Both the position numbers and the translations under genes were made by a program. From Candidatus Thiodiazotropha endoloripes (lineage in GTDB: Bacteria > Pseudomonadota > Gammaproteobacteria > Chromatiales > Chromatiaceae): DNA of 64,000 nt. The notes beneath the pieces were generated by a model. That model searched no databases, had not been told where the DNA came from, and was given only the letters and a program-made list of their open reading frames with translations. Positions 46,457-56,947 of the stretch are shown here, piece by piece (position 1 is the stretch's first letter; each line of letters begins with the position of its first letter). Location of the stretch: positions 930,001 through 994,000 of the forward strand of contig NZ_LVJW01000003.1 of the NCBI RefSeq assembly GCF_001708965.1, written 5' to 3'.

Positions 46457-47554
46457 ATGAGTAAAAATATTGGTAATGCAGGTGATTCTAATCGCCAAAA
46501 AAAAATAGTTATTATCAGCACCTCAGCTCGTGGAGGTATGAAAGCAGTTACTGATGCCTATAATTCATCTGATTTTTATTCTCCAGATCACACTGTCTTT
46601 ATCCCTGCTCATACAGAAGGGGGAGTGTTTATTCGGTCATGGATAGCATTACGAGCTTTAATTCAGTTGATATGGATGCTATCGCTGAACAGAGTTGAGC
46701 TCGCTCACATGCATATGGCCACCAAAGGTAGTTTTTGGCGGAAAGGCATATTTGTTCTTATTTGTAAATTATATAATATACCTACAGTCATTCACCTTCA
46801 CGGAGGACGATTTGCAGTGTTTTACAATGGCTCTGCAAAGTGGGTTAGAAATTTAATCAGGTATGTTTTTGATCAAGCTAGTTCAATAATTGTCTTGTCA
46901 CATTATTGGTATAATTTTGTTACACCGTTAACGAATACTCCTGTATCAGTTATCAATAACTTTGTTCATGACAATTTCGATGACGATATTATCAAAACTA
47001 AACGGCGTCCAAGATATATTCTTTTTTTAGGCCAGTTTGGTGCTAACAAAGGTATATACGATCTACTGTCTGTGTTCTCAGATATAGCTCCAAAATATCC
47101 AGAAACAAAGCTTATATGCTGTGGAAATGGAGAAATTGATAAAGTGCGATCAATAGTGAATGAGCTAGATGTATCAGATTCTATAGATGTACCGGGTTGG
47201 ATTGGCGGTGTTGATAAAATAGAGATTATGCATCGCTGTAGTGTATTTGTTTTACCTTCTTATAACGAAGCGCTTCCTATGTCTATCATTGAGGCAATGT
47301 CATTTTCTATGGCAGTAATCTCTACTCGAGTAGGAGGGATTCCTGAATTGATAGATGAAACTAATGGTTTTCTAATAGATCCTGGTAGCCATGAAGAATT
47401 GCGAGACAAGCTTATTGAGGTGTTTGAAATGGATAGCCAGGCTGTTGAGAGTATGGGTGAGGCCTCGCGTGGAAAATATCTAAGAAGTTTTACTCCTGAG
47501 TCATGTTTATCAGAGATGCGTTCCCTTTATCTTTCTCTTGGAGTAGCCCCATGA
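46457..47554 (+). CDS. Glycosyltransferase family 4
   Basis: A 365-residue GT-B enzyme. STSARGGMKAVTDAY opens the N-terminal domain, and LPSYNEALPMSIIEAMSFSM and VGGIPELID near the C-terminus are the GT4 donor-binding pattern. It lies after a 90-base gap and overlaps the next gene by 4 bases. Confidence 0.89.
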   Translation: MSKNIGNAGDSNRQKKIVIISTSARGGMKAVTDAYNSSDFYSPDHTVFIPAHTEGGVFIRSWIALRALIQLIWMLSLNRVELAHMHMATKGSFWRKGIFVLICKLYNIPTVIHLHGGRFAVFYNGSAKWVRNLIRYVFDQASSIIVLSHYWYNFVTPLTNTPVSVINNFVHDNFDDDIIKTKRRPRYILFLGQFGANKGIYDLLSVFSDIAPKYPETKLICCGNGEIDKVRSIVNELDVSDSIDVPGWIGGVDKIEIMHRCSVFVLPSYNEALPMSIIEAMSFSMAVISTRVGGIPELIDETNGFLIDPGSHEELRDKLIEVFEMDSQAVESMGEASRGKYLRSFTPESCLSEMRSLYLSLGVAP

Positions 47555-48003
47555 AACAAAAAAAGTTACTAGCTGTAGCGTCGGCGGGTGGCCATTGGGT
47601 ACAACTGCTTCGTATGCGCCCGGCTTTCGAGTTTCTAAGTTTGCACTGGATAAGTACTTCACCAGGAGTTGCTTCTCAGGTTGACCATGAAGAGTTTACT
47701 TCAGTGCGTGATGCAAATATGTGGGATAAGCCTGGGTTAGTATTAATGGCTATTCAAATTGCATGGCGGGTACTTTTGTACCGACCAGATATTGTGGTGA
47801 CGACTGGGGCAGCACCGGGGTATTTTGCTATTGTATTTGCAAGGCTATTGGGTGCAAAAACAATTTGGATTGATAGTATAGCGAATGCAGAAGAGATGTC
47901 ATTGGCAGGTAAGAAGGCAAGAAGGTGGGCAACTCACTGGATAACACAATGGCCGGAGCTTTCAGGAGATGATGGGCCGACCTATATAGGTTCGGTGCTG
48001 TGA
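47551..48003 (+). CDS. Alg14/PssD-like glycosyltransferase subunit
   Basis: A 150-residue protein starting at the ATG at 47551. VASAGGHWVQLLRM is the signature of the Alg14/PssD membrane-anchoring subunit of a split GT28-type enzyme, and VVTTGAAPGYFA is the second conserved piece. The stop overlaps the start of the partner subunit. The pair transfers a sugar to a lipid-linked acceptor. Confidence 0.9.
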   Translation: MKQKKLLAVASAGGHWVQLLRMRPAFEFLSLHWISTSPGVASQVDHEEFTSVRDANMWDKPGLVLMAIQIAWRVLLYRPDIVVTTGAAPGYFAIVFARLLGAKTIWIDSIANAEEMSLAGKKARRWATHWITQWPELSGDDGPTYIGSVL

Positions 48004-48485
48004 TTTTTGTTACTGTAGGAACACAGCTTGCTTTTGATCGTATGGTTTGCGCTGTAGATCGTTGGGTGAATGCAAAAGATACTCAGATTGTCGCACAAGT
48101 CGGGCCAACAGAGGTTCGTTTCTCTAACATCAAGTACAAGTCATTTCTGGAGCAGGAACAATTAGATTATATTTTAAAAAATACTGAACTGGTTGTCGCA
48201 CATGCAGGGATGGGATCAATACTCAGCTCGTTATCTCTAGGAAAGCCTATTATCATCATGCCCCGTAAAGCTAGCTTAGGTGAGCACCGAAACGAACATC
48301 AGATGGCAACTGCTAAGCGTTTCCAAAATCGGCCTGGTGTATATGTAGCATGGGATGAACAACAGCTCGTTGTGCTTTTGAATCGGTGGAGTATAGAAAG
48401 GTTTGATAATGTGGACGAAATATCCAATACTGCCCCTACTGAATTTATTGCTAACCTAAAACGATTAATTGGAAATACCCAGTAA
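48000..48485 (+). CDS. Alg13/PssE-like glycosyltransferase subunit
   Basis: A 161-residue catalytic partner of the preceding gene. MIFVTVGTQLAFDRMV is the family start, and VAHAGMGSI and MPRKASLGEHRNEHQ are the nucleotide-sugar site segments of the GT28 C-terminal fold. It begins at a GTG that overlaps the previous stop (GTGA). Confidence 0.9.
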   Translation: MIFVTVGTQLAFDRMVCAVDRWVNAKDTQIVAQVGPTEVRFSNIKYKSFLEQEQLDYILKNTELVVAHAGMGSILSSLSLGKPIIIMPRKASLGEHRNEHQMATAKRFQNRPGVYVAWDEQQLVVLLNRWSIERFDNVDEISNTAPTEFIANLKRLIGNTQ

Positions 48486-48742
48486 TTCGATTTAGTATCA
48501 AATAGCCGGTTCACGTTATTGCGCTAAATATTTACATTTAGACCAAGAAGATATAGTCCTAACAGCCAAATTGATGGCCGACTAAGTAGCATTGGGTTGA
48601 ATTGTTTGTAAAGTATTTGGTATTTAAATGGAGCCACTTTTATAATTCACGGAGACAGGGCGTACGATAGGGACCAGTTTTTAAATAACTTCTGAACTGG
48701 TGATATTGATAACTTCAATATGAAAATCATTCATTAAGGACA

Positions 48743-50320
48743 ATGGCAACAACAAGTAATCTTGTAGGATGGCGAAATTCCCCTCAGCTATGGGGATTGC
48801 TAGGTCTTTCATCTATTTTGCTGGTCTATGGTTTTTGGAATGGCATTATTGACATGCTTGGAAGATGGGCTAGCAAAGAAGAGTATGGCTACGCCTATTT
48901 TCTGCCATTTATTACTGCGTATTTGATTTGGCAGAGACGTTATCTCTTAGTAGAAGCAAAATTCAGACCTTCATGGCTTGGCGTGGCAGGCATTATATTT
49001 GCCGCTTCTCTCTATTTTATCGGTGAAATTGCTACCACTTTTACTTTGGTACAGTATGCCTTGGTTATGATTGTCATCGGTATGGCTTACGCAGTTCTGG
49101 GATGGCATGCATTTAAGATAGTCGCCGGTCCTCTGTTTTTGCTTTTTTTTATCGTTCCACTACCACCATTTATTTACAATAGTCTGTCGGGAAAACTACA
49201 GCTCATATCTTCACAGTTGGGTGTTGAAGTTATACGCTGGTTTGGTATCAGTGTATTCCTTGAAGGTAATGTAATAGATTTAGGCGATTACAAACTTCAG
49301 GTTGTCGAAGCTTGTAACGGATTACGTTACCTTTTTCCGCTAGTCAGTTTAGCGTTTCTCGCCGCTTATCTCTATCGTGTTGAGTACTGGAAGCGTGTAG
49401 TCGTTTTCTTATCAAGTATTCCGATAACTGTTTTGATGAACAGTTTTCGTATCGGGGTCATCGGTGTTCTGGTTGATAATTGGGGGCAGGAGCAGGCAGA
49501 TGGCTTTTTGCACTACTTCGAGGGATGGATAGTGTTTATGTCCTGCCTAGGCATTCTGTTGATCGAAATGGTACTGCTAGCAAAAATTGGGTCACCTGAG
49601 CGCAGACTAAGAGATGTTTTCGGCTTGGAAATTCCCAAACCGATACCGGAGGGGCTGAACTACCGGGTGAGAACTGTCAATTCTGTGCACTACGCCACTC
49701 TTTTCTCCATATCCTTAATCGCAGTCGGATCACTCTACGTTAAGAGCCAGCAGCAAATTCTGCCAGATCGGCAGGACTTTAGTAGTTTTCCCGCTAGGAT
49801 CGGAAGCTGGCTTGGGGATGAGGATATACTGGAAGAGAGATATCTTAAGTCTTTGAGATTAGACGATTATATAATTGGTGACTATACAAACTCGTCATAC
49901 GGCCCTATTAATTTGTATGTGGCATACTATGCGTCACAGCAGGCTGGTTCAGCAGCGCATAGTCCCCGTTCCTGTATACCTGGTGGAGGGTGGGAGATCG
50001 ATAGTGTTACAGAAGTTAAATTGCCAGAGTTACAGGTAAATGGAGTATCCCTCAAAGTCAATCGCCTTGTCATTATGCGCGGCGAATCAAAGAAGTTGGT
50101 CTACTACTGGTTTCAGCAACGTGGACGTGTGATTACTAATGAATGGCTGGTAAAATGGTATCTTTTTCTGGATAGTCTCACCAGGCATCGTACTGATGGT
50201 GCACTTATCAGGTTGACAACGACGATTAGTGACGGAGAAGAGTGGGCTGATGGTGACATTCGCTTGACTGAATTTGCAGGGCAGGTTGTGCCTGTATTGG
50301 ATAATTATATTCCAAACTGA
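48743..50320 (+). CDS. xrtD: Exosortase fused to EpsI domain (XrtD-like, VPLPA-CTERM type)
   Basis: A 525-residue membrane protein. The first 290 residues are an exosortase with the catalytic triad visible as Cys191 (EACNGLRYLFP), Arg236 (NSFRIG) and His257 (LHYFEGW) among about eight helices. The remainder (from about residue 300) is an EpsI domain with SPRSCIPGGGWEI. Fusion with EpsI and VPLPA-tailed partners in the same locus suggest the exosortase D type. It should cut VPLPA tails of secreted proteins at the inner membrane. A 257-base AT-rich gap precedes the gene. Confidence 0.92.
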   Translation: MATTSNLVGWRNSPQLWGLLGLSSILLVYGFWNGIIDMLGRWASKEEYGYAYFLPFITAYLIWQRRYLLVEAKFRPSWLGVAGIIFAASLYFIGEIATTFTLVQYALVMIVIGMAYAVLGWHAFKIVAGPLFLLFFIVPLPPFIYNSLSGKLQLISSQLGVEVIRWFGISVFLEGNVIDLGDYKLQVVEACNGLRYLFPLVSLAFLAAYLYRVEYWKRVVVFLSSIPITVLMNSFRIGVIGVLVDNWGQEQADGFLHYFEGWIVFMSCLGILLIEMVLLAKIGSPERRLRDVFGLEIPKPIPEGLNYRVRTVNSVHYATLFSISLIAVGSLYVKSQQQILPDRQDFSSFPARIGSWLGDEDILEERYLKSLRLDDYIIGDYTNSSYGPINLYVAYYASQQAGSAAHSPRSCIPGGGWEIDSVTEVKLPELQVNGVSLKVNRLVIMRGESKKLVYYWFQQRGRVITNEWLVKWYLFLDSLTRHRTDGALIRLTTTISDGEEWADGDIRLTEFAGQVVPVLDNYIPN

Positions 50321-50514
50321 ATTACGGTTATTTCAATTGTGAAATTTCAATCTGATTCACAATATTAGGTTTCGATTCTCTTAACATTAGAGTTGTTAAA
50401 TATCATCTTAAACTATAGTGAGCTATTTCAATAATTTGAGATGTTTTCAAAATTGGACGAGTCACCTAGTGAATAATTAGGGAAGTTCGTCATTAGGATT
50501 GGTAGGTATAGTCA

Positions 50515-52923
50515 ATGAAGACGACCATGGAATTTGCATTAAAATTGTTCAAATTACTGCTCGGTTCATTCCTCTGTGCAGTACTCTTACTAAGTGGAGC
50601 CTGTTCCAGTAAGGAAGATAGAAAACAGTCATACTTTGATCGGGGAATGGAACTTTATAGTCAGGGTAATTACACAAAAGCACGTCTCGAATTTAAAAAC
50701 GTACTGCAGATTGATCCAAAGGACGCCGACGCATATTACATGTTCGGTTTACTGGAAGAAAAAGAAGAAAACTGGCGAAAAGCTTTCTCTCTGTTTTTTC
50801 GGGCAGTAGAACTTAAACCTGAACATCAAGATGCACAGGTACATCTTGGTACAATTTATGTATTAGCAGGGGAAACTGAGAAAGCATTAGAAGCTGCTGA
50901 AGCAGTTCTCAAGATAACTCCAGATCACTCTGAGGCTCTTGTGCTTAGAGGTTTTGCACTGGCAAAGTCAGGAGAGAGTAATGCCGCAATCGAGGACGTG
51001 TTAAGTGCTTTTTCAATTGATCCTAGTAATGTGGAAGCGGCTTCATTACTTTCAGCTCTCTATGCAGATAGGGGAGAGTTAGATAGGGCTATAAGAATCG
51101 CTAGTGATTCCTTACAGCAGCATAGGGATAGAGTGGCTTCCTACCTCCTTCTAGCCAGGCTCCATGCCAAAGCAAATGATGACAAGGCCGTTGTTCAGGT
51201 GCTCACAGACTTAATACAATCTAACCCGAATGAACTGCAACATCGGCTTCATCTTGTCAGCTATTACAAAGAAAAAGGTAACGCGAAACTAGCTAAAACT
51301 GTGTTAAAACAAGCGGTTAAAGATCTGTCTGATAGTGAAGAGGCTAAACTCGCATTAGTAAGTTATTTGAAGAGCAACAAGGATGTTGTTGGTGCTGAGT
51401 CTCTTTTGAGCGAGTATGTTGCACAGAATCAAGACAATCAAACCTTTAAGATCGAGTTGGCAAAACACCATATCAGCCTTAACCGTCAAGTTGAAGCATT
51501 ACAAGTACTTTCAGATGTAATCAATCAAGCAGATCTCTCAACGGATGGCCTGATGGCTCGAACGCTCAAAGCCAGTCTTCTGGTTAAGGAAGGCTCAACC
51601 CAAGAAGCCAGTCAATTAATAGAAGAGGTATTGGAAGCAGATCCCAAGTACAAAGATGCGCTTTTGGTCCGGGCCGGTATAGCGCTGGTCAGTGACGATC
51701 CTGATCGGGGTATTGCAGACCTTAGAACCTTACTGAGGGAGGATCCTGGTCATGTTAAAGCTCATCGCTTAAAAGCAAGGTCTCATTTAAAAAAGGGTGA
51801 AGTTGAACTAGCCCGTCAAAGTCTAGAGGATGCTGTTAAAGCCCAACCTCAGGAAACTGCAACCAATTTTGAGTTGGTCCAGCTTTTGATTCAAACCGGT
51901 GAGTTCGATGATGCAGAAGTTGTTCTGCAAAAAATGCGGAGGTTCGCACCGAAAGAGATCTCAGTACTTCGAGGACTTGGGATTGTCTATCTCAAACAGA
52001 AGAATTGGAGCGAGTTACTGAAAATTGCAAATACCCTCCAGTCTGAATATGAAGCTGAGCCATTGGGTTATTACTATCAGGGCTTGGTCGAGCAAAGTAA
52101 TGGTCGATTGGAACAGAGTGTGGAGTCTCTGACTCGCTCGTTGGAACTTAAACCAGGGGCGATTGATGTGCTGGTAGCACTGGCAAAAAGCTACTTTGGA
52201 TTGAAACAGGTAGATGAAGCCCTGAATCAGGTCAACCAGGCGGTAACTGCAGATCCTAAACACTACCTCGCTTACAATCTGCTCGGTGAAATCCATCTCT
52301 CCCAAAACCGCTTGGTAGAGGCAGATGAAGCGTTTGAGCACAGCCTGAGCATCAATGAGAAGTGGCCGGTTCCCTATCGCAATCTGGTCAAGGTCAGGCT
52401 GATGGAAGGTAAACAGGCGGATGCGGTCGCTATGCTGCGCCGAGGCTTTCAGAATTCCCTGGATCCTGCGTTGGGCATCGAATTGGCTAATGCCCAAGAC
52501 AAACTGGGACGGGTAGATGAATCGAAAAAGATCTATCAGCAGATTCTCGATAAACATCCGGAAAATATGCTGGCAGCCAATAACCTGGCTATGATTCTGC
52601 TCAGAGGGGAACCGAATCAGGCTAAACAGGATCAGGCACTGAAGCTGGTGGAAGGTTTTTCAACCTCTGAAAATCCCATTGTGCTTGATACGCTAGGCTG
52701 GACCCATTACAAACGGGGAGAGATGGATAAAGCGATCTCGGTACTCAGGCGGGCACTCAGGAAAAATTCAAAGATCCCGGAAATTGACTATCATCTCGCT
52801 CTGGCCTACGAACAGATTGGTGACATGGATGCGGCAAAGACCCATCTGGATGCGGCATTGGCATCGGGTAAGCCGTTTGAGGGTATCACCGAGGCAAAAT
52901 CTCTTCAGGCTCGGCTTCAATAG
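50515..52923 (+). CDS. PrsT-like TPR lipoprotein of the exosortase system
   Basis: An 802-residue lipoprotein with signal peptide and lipobox LSGAC (Cys30). About twenty tetratricopeptide repeats fill the rest, e.g. YFDRGMELYSQGNYTKARLE and AYNLLGEIHLSQNRLVEADE. It fits the PEP-CTERM system TPR lipoprotein PrsT, thought to act in assembly or export at the outer membrane or periplasm. It follows the exosortase gene by 195 bases. An in-frame ATG four codons in is possible. Confidence 0.9.
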   Translation: MKTTMEFALKLFKLLLGSFLCAVLLLSGACSSKEDRKQSYFDRGMELYSQGNYTKARLEFKNVLQIDPKDADAYYMFGLLEEKEENWRKAFSLFFRAVELKPEHQDAQVHLGTIYVLAGETEKALEAAEAVLKITPDHSEALVLRGFALAKSGESNAAIEDVLSAFSIDPSNVEAASLLSALYADRGELDRAIRIASDSLQQHRDRVASYLLLARLHAKANDDKAVVQVLTDLIQSNPNELQHRLHLVSYYKEKGNAKLAKTVLKQAVKDLSDSEEAKLALVSYLKSNKDVVGAESLLSEYVAQNQDNQTFKIELAKHHISLNRQVEALQVLSDVINQADLSTDGLMARTLKASLLVKEGSTQEASQLIEEVLEADPKYKDALLVRAGIALVSDDPDRGIADLRTLLREDPGHVKAHRLKARSHLKKGEVELARQSLEDAVKAQPQETATNFELVQLLIQTGEFDDAEVVLQKMRRFAPKEISVLRGLGIVYLKQKNWSELLKIANTLQSEYEAEPLGYYYQGLVEQSNGRLEQSVESLTRSLELKPGAIDVLVALAKSYFGLKQVDEALNQVNQAVTADPKHYLAYNLLGEIHLSQNRLVEADEAFEHSLSINEKWPVPYRNLVKVRLMEGKQADAVAMLRRGFQNSLDPALGIELANAQDKLGRVDESKKIYQQILDKHPENMLAANNLAMILLRGEPNQAKQDQALKLVEGFSTSENPIVLDTLGWTHYKRGEMDKAISVLRRALRKNSKIPEIDYHLALAYEQIGDMDAAKTHLDAALASGKPFEGITEAKSLQARLQ

Positions 52924-53304
52924 TGAACTTGAAACCCTGGCGCCTCTTTCTGTACGCAACATGTGTAGGGTGCAGTATGAGTGCACGTTGTAGCAGTAGG
53001 CTAGGTCTGTTTCTGGGATAGTTTCAATACTCAGAGTTGAGGGTTACCTGGATCAACCTGTCACGATATTCTCAGGTCTTGCGGCCAGATACTCACTCCT
53101 GTATCAGTTCATTTGTTGCGATTTGGCCTGCCTTTGATTCGTTGTTGAAACGTACGGTTCTTAAGCTATGAACTCACAATCTCAGCCCCGAAAGTTACAA
53201 ATTCAATCACCACGTAGTTGATAGGGTCTCAACTCTGTATAATGCTGCATTGCATTACCAAGTGGTGATGCCGTAACACATTGAAATAAATGGCATTATA
53301 GATA
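52924..53304. other. Intergenic region before rfbB
   Basis: About 380 bases without a gene. GTGCA and TGCAC repeat around 52969-52985 within a GTAGGGTGC-like stretch of the kind found as an intergenic repeat in many gammaproteobacteria. The promoter of the rfb genes should lie near the right end. Confidence 0.35.
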
Positions 53305-54363
53305 ATGAAGACGATTCTCGTGACCGGTGGTGCCGGGTTTATCGGTGGAAATTTTGTCCACTTTCTACATTCACAGCAGGATTCTCTCAAGGTAATTAAC
53401 CTGGATGCTCTCACCTACGCGGGCAATCTGGATACCTTGAAATCGCTGGAGGATCACCCGAATCACCACTTCGTTCAAGGGAAGATTCAGGACCAGGAAT
53501 TGGTATCCGGTCTGTTCGAACGCTTCAAGCCGGATGCGGTGGTCAACTTTGCTGCTGAGAGCCATGTTGACCGCTCCATTGACGGTCCGGCCGAGTTCAT
53601 CGACACCAACATCGGCGGCACCTTCAACCTGCTGGAATGCGCCAGGGTACACTGGCAGTCACTGCCTGAAGAAGTGCGCGACACATTCCGTTTTCTGCAC
53701 GTCTCCACCGATGAGGTGTATGGCTCATTAGGGGCGGAAGGGCTGTTTACCGAGACCACAGCCTATGCTCCGAACTCTCCCTATTCGGCCTCAAAAGCGG
53801 CCTCGGATCACCTGGTGCGTGCCTGGCATCACACCTACGGTCTGCCGGTGTTAACCACTAACTGTTCAAACAACTACGGTCCCTACCAGTTTCCGGAAAA
53901 GCTTATCCCGCTTTTCATTCAAAAAGCTTTGGCTGGCGAATCGCTGCCGATCTATGGCGATGGCAGTAATGTACGGGACTGGCTCTATGTTGAGGACCAT
54001 TGCCGGGCGATCTGGCGAGTGCTCGAGGCAGGTAAGCCGGGTGAGGTCTACAATGTGGGCGGTAATAATGAGATGTCCAACCTGGAGGTGGTGGAGACAC
54101 TCTGCGCCCTGTTGGATGAGCTCGCACCGGATTCAGAGTTCAAACCGCACAATCAGTTAAAAATATTTGTGAATGACCGACCTGGCCATGACCAGCGCTA
54201 CGCCATCGATGCAAGTAAACTGGAGCGTGAGCTGGACTGGACTCCCTTGGAGACCTTTGAGACCGGATTAAGGAAAACGGTCCAGTGGTATCTGGAGAAC
54301 AATCTCTGGTGCCAGCGGGTACTGGATGGGAGTTATCGTGGCGAAAGACTGGGGCAGGGCTGA
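53305..54363 (+). CDS. rfbB: dTDP-glucose 4,6-dehydratase
   Basis: A 352-residue extended SDR enzyme, second step of dTDP-rhamnose synthesis. [11 protein letters not shown] is the NAD-binding motif, the YSASK triad and VSTDEVYG substrate region are present, and length matches RfbB/RmlB. Base use is GC-richer than in the preceding eps genes, close to the genome core. First gene of rfbBACD, with rfbA 2 bases after it. Confidence 0.96.
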   Translation: MKTILVTGGAGFIGGNFVHFLHSQQDSLKVINLDALTYAGNLDTLKSLEDHPNHHFVQGKIQDQELVSGLFERFKPDAVVNFAAESHVDRSIDGPAEFIDTNIGGTFNLLECARVHWQSLPEEVRDTFRFLHVSTDEVYGSLGAEGLFTETTAYAPNSPYSASKAASDHLVRAWHHTYGLPVLTTNCSNNYGPYQFPEKLIPLFIQKALAGESLPIYGDGSNVRDWLYVEDHCRAIWRVLEAGKPGEVYNVGGNNEMSNLEVVETLCALLDELAPDSEFKPHNQLKIFVNDRPGHDQRYAIDASKLERELDWTPLETFETGLRKTVQWYLENNLWCQRVLDGSYRGERLGQG

Positions 54364-54365
54364 TC

Positions 54366-55253
54366 ATGGCTAAGACAGTGAAAAAAGGTATTATTCTGGC
54401 TGGTGGCTCGGGAACCCGTCTGCATCCGCTGACCCTCACGATCTCCAAGCAGCTGCTGCCTGTCTACGACAAACCGATGATCTACTACCCACTCTCCACC
54501 CTGATGCTGGCTGGGATCCGGGATATTCTGATTATCACCACACCCCAGGATGCCCAGTTGTTCAAAGGGCTGCTGGGTGATGGCCATCAATGGGGAATCG
54601 AGATCACCTATGCTGTTCAGCCAGAACCGGGTGGCCTGGCCCAGGCCTTTATCATTGGTCAGGAGTTTATCGATGGTGATCCCTGCTGCCTGATTCTGGG
54701 TGACAATATCTACTATGGGCATGGGCTCGTTGACTCACTCAAGCGGGCGACTCAAACATCCGGTGGCGCTACGGTATTCGGCTACTGGGTAAAAGATCCG
54801 GAACGCTACGGCGTGGTGGATTTCGATGATCAGGGGCAGGTGAATGATATTGAAGAGAAACCTGCCAAACCAAAATCCAACTATGCGGTTACCGGTCTCT
54901 ATTTCTATGATGAACAGGTCACCGAACTGGCACTCTCACTGAAACCTTCGGTGAGGGGAGAGCTGGAGATCACCGATCTGAACAAACGCTATCTTGAGAT
55001 GGGCAAACTGAGCCTGGAGAAGATGGGGCGAGGCATTGCCTGGCTGGATACCGGCACCCATGAGAGTCTGATTCAGGCGAGTAACTTCATTGAAACCATC
55101 GAGCTCCGTCAGGGGTTGAAAATAGCCTGCCCGGAAGAGATTGCCTTCTCTCAGAACTGGATCAGCCTGGAAGATCTGAAATCGATGGCAGAAGCACTGA
55201 GTAAGAATGGCTATGGTCAGTATCTGCTGGGACTCTGTGAGCGGAGAATGTAG
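54366..55253 (+). CDS. rfbA: Glucose-1-phosphate thymidylyltransferase
   Basis: A 295-residue nucleotidyltransferase, first step of dTDP-rhamnose synthesis from the ATG at 54366. [11 protein letters not shown] is the signature loop, and LGDNIYYG and [10 protein letters not shown] are conserved. The open frame extends upstream into rfbB but that is not family sequence. rfbC begins directly after. Confidence 0.96.
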   Translation: MAKTVKKGIILAGGSGTRLHPLTLTISKQLLPVYDKPMIYYPLSTLMLAGIRDILIITTPQDAQLFKGLLGDGHQWGIEITYAVQPEPGGLAQAFIIGQEFIDGDPCCLILGDNIYYGHGLVDSLKRATQTSGGATVFGYWVKDPERYGVVDFDDQGQVNDIEEKPAKPKSNYAVTGLYFYDEQVTELALSLKPSVRGELEITDLNKRYLEMGKLSLEKMGRGIAWLDTGTHESLIQASNFIETIELRQGLKIACPEEIAFSQNWISLEDLKSMAEALSKNGYGQYLLGLCERRM

Positions 55254-55255
55254 TG

Positions 55256-55828
55256 ATGGAAGTGGTGGAGACGAAAATTCCAGGAGTTCTGCTGCTCAAG
55301 CCCAAAGTGTTTGGTGACCAACGCGGTTGGTTTATGGAGAGTTGGCAGAACGAACGTTATGCCTCACTGGGTATTCCTGAGCAGTTTGTCCAGGACAACA
55401 TGGCCTATTCCGAACAGGGCGTGTTGCGGGGGCTGCATATTCAGAATCCCTACGGTCAGGGAAAACTGGTACAGGCGATCAAAGGTGAAGTCTTCGATGT
55501 GGCCGTCGATGTACGCAAAGGATCACCCTGGTTTGGTCAATGGGTGGGTGTGCATCTCTCTGAATCAAACCACCATCAGTTTTATGTGCCTGTAGGTTTT
55601 GCCCATGGCTATCTGGTATTGAGTGAAGAGGCGATCTTTGCCTACAAATGTACCGACCATTACCATCCTGAAACCCAGTTTTCTGTCCGTTGGGATGATC
55701 CTGAAATCGGCATTGAATGGCCGGGCGGGCTGAATCCGCTGCTTGCAGAGAAGGATCGGGACGCACCCCTTCTGAGTGAAATTCCTGAAGAGACACTACC
55801 TCTCTATATGGGTGAGAAAGGGGTCTAG
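55256..55828 (+). CDS. rfbC: dTDP-4-dehydrorhamnose 3,5-epimerase
   Basis: A 190-residue cupin-fold epimerase, third step of dTDP-rhamnose synthesis. VLRGLHIQ carries the catalytic histidine, YVPVGFAHGY the other, and YHPETQFSVRWDDPEIGIEW ends the domain. The ATG at 55256 follows the in-frame GTG at 55253. rfbD starts one base after its stop. Confidence 0.95.
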   Translation: MEVVETKIPGVLLLKPKVFGDQRGWFMESWQNERYASLGIPEQFVQDNMAYSEQGVLRGLHIQNPYGQGKLVQAIKGEVFDVAVDVRKGSPWFGQWVGVHLSESNHHQFYVPVGFAHGYLVLSEEAIFAYKCTDHYHPETQFSVRWDDPEIGIEWPGGLNPLLAEKDRDAPLLSEIPEETLPLYMGEKGV

Positions 55829-55829
55829 T

Positions 55830-56735
55830 ATGTCGACAAGCCACCCGAAGATTCTATTGATTGGTTGTGATGGCCAGGTTGGATGGGAGCTGCAACGAAG
55901 CCTGGCCGTGCTGGCTGATGTGACAGCAACCTCGCTTTGTGGAAGTTACGGCTATGCATTGGATTTGTTGAACCCTGATGCGGTAGACAAAGCAGTAGCA
56001 GAGGTTGGGCCTGACTATATTGTCAATGCCGCTGCCCATACGGCCGTAGACAAGGCTGAGTCGGAAATTGAGCTTTCAGAAAAGCTGAATACTGAGGCGC
56101 CGGCGCAACTGGCAAGACTGGCAGCCGAGCACAATGCCGTATTCATCCACTATTCGACAGATTTTGTTTTTGACGGTGAGAGTGAAAGACCCTATCGGGA
56201 AGAGGATCCAACAGCCCCTCTGGGTGTCTATGGAGCGACCAAGCTGGAAGGTGAGCTGCGGGTTCTGGAAACCGAGGCCGCTGCGATGGTGTTTCGCACC
56301 AGTTGGGTATATGGCAATCATGGCCACAATTTCATGAAAACCATGCTCAGGCTGTTTCGTGAAAGGGATGAGTTGAAGGTAGTGGATGACCAGATTGGGG
56401 CGCCCACCTGGAGTCGGATGATTGCAGAAGCGACAGCTCAGGTTATCGGTCAACTGCAATCTGGCGCAAAGCATGCTGAAGAGCTCAAGGGTGTCTATCA
56501 TCTGACAAACAGCGGAGAGACCAGCTGGTATGGTTTCGCCAGAGAGATTCTCGAACTGTCCGGGGAATCTTGCTCCCTTTTGCCGATTGCCACCCACGAA
56601 TATCCAACGCCCGCCCGTCGGCCAGCATACTCGGTTCTGGATAATAGTAAATTAAATCAGGTATTTAGCCTAACTATGCCGGATTGGTCCAGCACGCTTA
56701 AGCGTTGCATGGAAGATGAAAAATCCACTTCATGA
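55830..56735 (+). CDS. rfbD: dTDP-4-dehydrorhamnose reductase
   Basis: A 301-residue reductase, last step of dTDP-rhamnose synthesis. GCDGQVGWEL is the Rossmann motif, STDFVFDG and YGATK the catalytic region. It ends the rfbBACD set, so L-rhamnose is a probable component of the polymer or of lipopolysaccharide. Confidence 0.95.
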   Translation: MSTSHPKILLIGCDGQVGWELQRSLAVLADVTATSLCGSYGYALDLLNPDAVDKAVAEVGPDYIVNAAAHTAVDKAESEIELSEKLNTEAPAQLARLAAEHNAVFIHYSTDFVFDGESERPYREEDPTAPLGVYGATKLEGELRVLETEAAAMVFRTSWVYGNHGHNFMKTMLRLFRERDELKVVDDQIGAPTWSRMIAEATAQVIGQLQSGAKHAEELKGVYHLTNSGETSWYGFAREILELSGESCSLLPIATHEYPTPARRPAYSVLDNSKLNQVFSLTMPDWSSTLKRCMEDEKSTS

Positions 56736-56947
56736 GTATAGAACCGGCCGGCAAGAGATTTCAGATCAAATTCGCCATGCTTAGCTGACACAATCTCAAT
56801 CTGATAAACCGTTAAAAAGTCTAAAATCGATTGATCCAGATTGAAAATGTCGACTGGCATATTGCTGTTCAGCGATAGAGCGTGAGATAATGGATTTACT
56901 GACCTACAGCATTTGAGGAAGCTACCTCTTACGGGGCAATACAGCGG

